NCBI GenBank assembly: GCA_948470475.1
Contig: OX419337.1
Coordinates: 38,204,505 to 38,268,504, forward strand
Length of the DNA: 64,000 nucleotides
Direction of reading: 5' to 3'
Source of the DNA: Galaxea fascicularis
Lineage: Eukaryota > Cnidaria > Anthozoa > Scleractinia > Euphylliidae
The notes under the pieces: model-generated
Database searches by the model: none
What the model was told of the DNA's origin: nothing
What the model saw: only the letters and a program-made list of their open reading frames with translations
In this document: positions 63,252 to 64,000 of the stretch, in pieces
How positions within the stretch are numbered: position 1 is the stretch's first letter
Layout of the letters: each line of letters opens with the position of its first letter
Position numbers and translations under genes: made by a program

Positions 63252-64000
63252 TTATCGCGAGGTCATGGGTTCAAATCCCGTTGAAGTCCTGAATTTCTTT
63301 TCAGGCTTCCTTACGCTATTGCATACAATATTGCGTTTACAACTGCGAGGATCAGTCTTCATTTGAAATCACGACCATTGTTACTTGTTGATCGTCTCCT
63401 TTTTTCTCACCACCTTTATGGTTGATTGAGCAGTGTTACTTAAACGAAAAATTAAACATTGGTCACTCTTAGGGTGAAAGGGTTAATGATTTTTATAAGG
63501 AAGGGAATCAATTATTTTGCTCAGTTGTTATCAAACCTCTTGTAAGTGACGATCTCCTTTTGGTGCCCTTCTAGTCTTTGCAAATTGGCTTTTTTCATTG
63601 CACTTCTCTTTTGGAGCTTGTACGAAAGGCTCGAAAAACTCAAAATTGAAAAATTGACGAGGGCTATACTTAACGGTTGTCACAACTGACAAGCCTGTGG
63701 AAATGGTGGTTTTTGAGGAGGGGGGCAAACCGGAGAACCCGGAAAAAAACCTCGGAGCAGAGTGAAGAACCAACAACAAACTCAACCCATATATGGTGCC
63801 ACGTATGAGCCACATTGGAGGACTCGAGTGCTGTCACCACTGCGCCATCCCTGCTTCTCAAATCTCCTTTTTGTTCGCGCGGAAAGTGACATTGTACATC
63901 AACACAAATCCTTCTGTCTGCCTGACATTGCTTTGCCGATAAAAGTCTCGTAATCACTTGTTTCACACTTGTTAACGTTTCATCTCTTTTACTTTAGAAT
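54872..64000 (+). CDS. BBOF1: BBOF1 (CCDC176), basal body-orientation factor, 5' 14 exons
   Basis: Exons: 54872-54924, 55569-55691, 56223-56346, 56453-56518, 56934-56996, 57241-57321, 57675-57755, 58258-58328, 58713-58809, 59514-59561, 60142-60210, 60394-60506, 60600-60690, 62826-62893. A further exon perhaps starts at 63998 after acttttag-like acceptor sequence. They encode 382 residues: a Lys-rich start (MPKKAKKAKGGGKEKKG), then almost continuous coiled coil with the family signatures NAKLWETKLEALEKSR, SVYKENVRLNAALDFHLKE and NRVKRLAKTILDQRTEVEQF. BBOF1 sits at basal bodies and axonemes of motile cilia and is needed for stable ciliary orientation or axoneme integrity. Roughly 150 C-terminal residues are missing because the window ends. 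Intron 3 begins with GC instead of GT. Intron 13 contains a Penelope-like element. Confidence 0.92.
58844..59019. mobile_element. hAT-like MITE with 8-bp target duplication
   Basis: The terminal inverted repeats gggttgtcaaaaag and ctttttgacaacc bound ~175 bp. The flanks gtatacct (58836-58843) and gtgtacct (59020-59027) match at 7 of 8 positions, as expected for an 8-bp hAT-type duplication. It lies in BBOF1 intron 9. Confidence 0.65.
59578..59607. repeat. (AAGTTC)n hexanucleotide repeat
   Basis: About four to five tandem hexamers lie in BBOF1 intron 10, just after the donor. They may be the tail of a retroelement whose body follows. Confidence 0.8.
60935..60985 (-). ncRNA. Hammerhead ribozyme-like motif of the Penelope element
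   Basis: On the minus strand the order is CTGATGA, a stem gacac...gtgtc closed by a short loop, GAAAC, then GTTGGGTC and GTGAATTG. CTGATGA and GAAA are the two invariant core boxes of hammerhead ribozymes, and GTC is a permitted cleavage triplet. The upstream tcac can pair with the downstream gtga as a short stem I. Penelope-like elements are known to carry hammerheads in their terminal repeats. Activity is not shown by sequence alone. Confidence 0.5.
61025..61807 (-). pseudogene. C-terminal fragment of Penelope-like polyprotein with GIY-YIG endonuclease
   Basis: A 260-codon open frame. The N-part contains FRKPTHTDKYLAFDSHHP and a HKKSVTRTLFTRA-type segment, the linker region downstream of the reverse transcriptase. 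The C-part has YSIPCNDCDHEYIGQTKRQL followed by RLKEHQKA, which is the GIY-YIG nuclease core (Y..C..C...YIGQT.R.L..R..EH), and ends HLIKTKGR. The catalytic reverse transcriptase domain is absent because of 5' truncation, so the copy cannot move by itself. The frame has no internal stop, which suggests a fairly recent insertion. Confidence 0.85.
62149..62172. repeat. Poly-C run
   Basis: About twenty consecutive C bases lie in BBOF1 intron 13. This is a likely length-variable and error-prone site. Confidence 0.9.
62632..62712 (+). repeat. tRNA-like sequence (SINE head or tRNA pseudogene)
   Basis: A box tagctcgcttggtagagc and B box gggttcgaatcccg are correctly ordered and spaced, but the expected acceptor stem does not pair well (gactcat against tacagtt). 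I read it as a tRNA-derived retroelement head rather than a functional tRNA. Confidence 0.6.
63217..63366 (+). mobile_element. tRNA-derived SINE, family D
   Basis: The head ggcttcatagctcagttggt, tagagc and gggttcaaatcccgttgaag form a tRNA-like cloverleaf with a pairable acceptor stem (ggcttca / tgaagtc). The anticodon loop lacks the conserved T33, which argues against a working tRNA. A non-tRNA tail follows (gaatttcttttcaggcttcc...gcgaggatcag). I recognise this family as abundant in stony corals. Confidence 0.7.
63707..63859 (-). mobile_element. tRNA-derived SINE, family A, truncated copy, minus orientation
   Basis: It shares with 24585-24871 the order tttttgaggagg, aaaccggag.acccgg, aaaaacctc.ggagcagag, accactgcgcca.ccctgct. 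The (TAA)n tail and the region next to it are missing, so it is the head half. Confidence 0.75.

Noticed and set aside
63217..63290. Functional tRNA gene
   Set aside because: The anticodon loop lacks T33 and a non-tRNA SINE tail follows, so a SINE head is more likely.

Overview
This window is eukaryotic, metazoan DNA. It has many short exons with GT..AG introns, one to two kilobases of intron per exon, AT-rich spacers, tRNA-derived SINEs, many fold-back MITEs and a Penelope-like retroelement. The best guess is an anthozoan cnidarian, probably a stony coral. This rests on the gene repertoire (fibrinogen-like secreted proteins, MANSC, SEA, HormR and GAIN modules, DLK/LZK, IST1, BBOF1) and on repeat families that I recognise as typical of coral genomes. 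No bacterial, viral or organellar segment was seen.

Layout. 1-13 kb is gene-poor: repeats plus two low-confidence minus-strand exons (13054-13090 and 4063-4158) that may be the 5' end of a gene leaving the left edge. 13620-15894 (+) is a complete 3-exon secreted fibrinogen-like protein (282 aa). 17713-34045 (+) is a 21-exon gene for a 1636-aa single-pass receptor-like protein: signal peptide, three MANSC-type modules, SEA, HormR, a GAIN domain with a large low-complexity insertion, GPS, one transmembrane helix and an Arg/Ser-rich tail. 36400-44821 (-) is a complete 10-exon MAP3K12/13 (DLK/LZK) kinase (693 aa), tail-to-tail with the previous gene. 48039-54277 (-) is a complete 9-exon IST1 (ESCRT-III-like, 360 aa). 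54872 to the right edge (+) is BBOF1/CCDC176, a coiled-coil basal-body protein. Its 14 visible exons encode 382 aa and the C-terminus lies outside. IST1 and BBOF1 are head-to-head, with 594 bp between the start codons.

The exon models were built by hand. Every junction quoted keeps the reading frame, and the three complete multi-exon genes with known families match family length (IST1, DLK/LZK) or domain order. The genes do not form one pathway. The most notable object is the GAIN/GPS receptor, which has an adhesion-GPCR-type ectodomain but only one membrane helix and a soluble tail. The mobile-element record is also rich: a Penelope-like element with a target duplication and a hammerhead-like motif, a TTAA-type MITE nested in another MITE, a palindromic MITE pair, and a SINE nested in a SINE.
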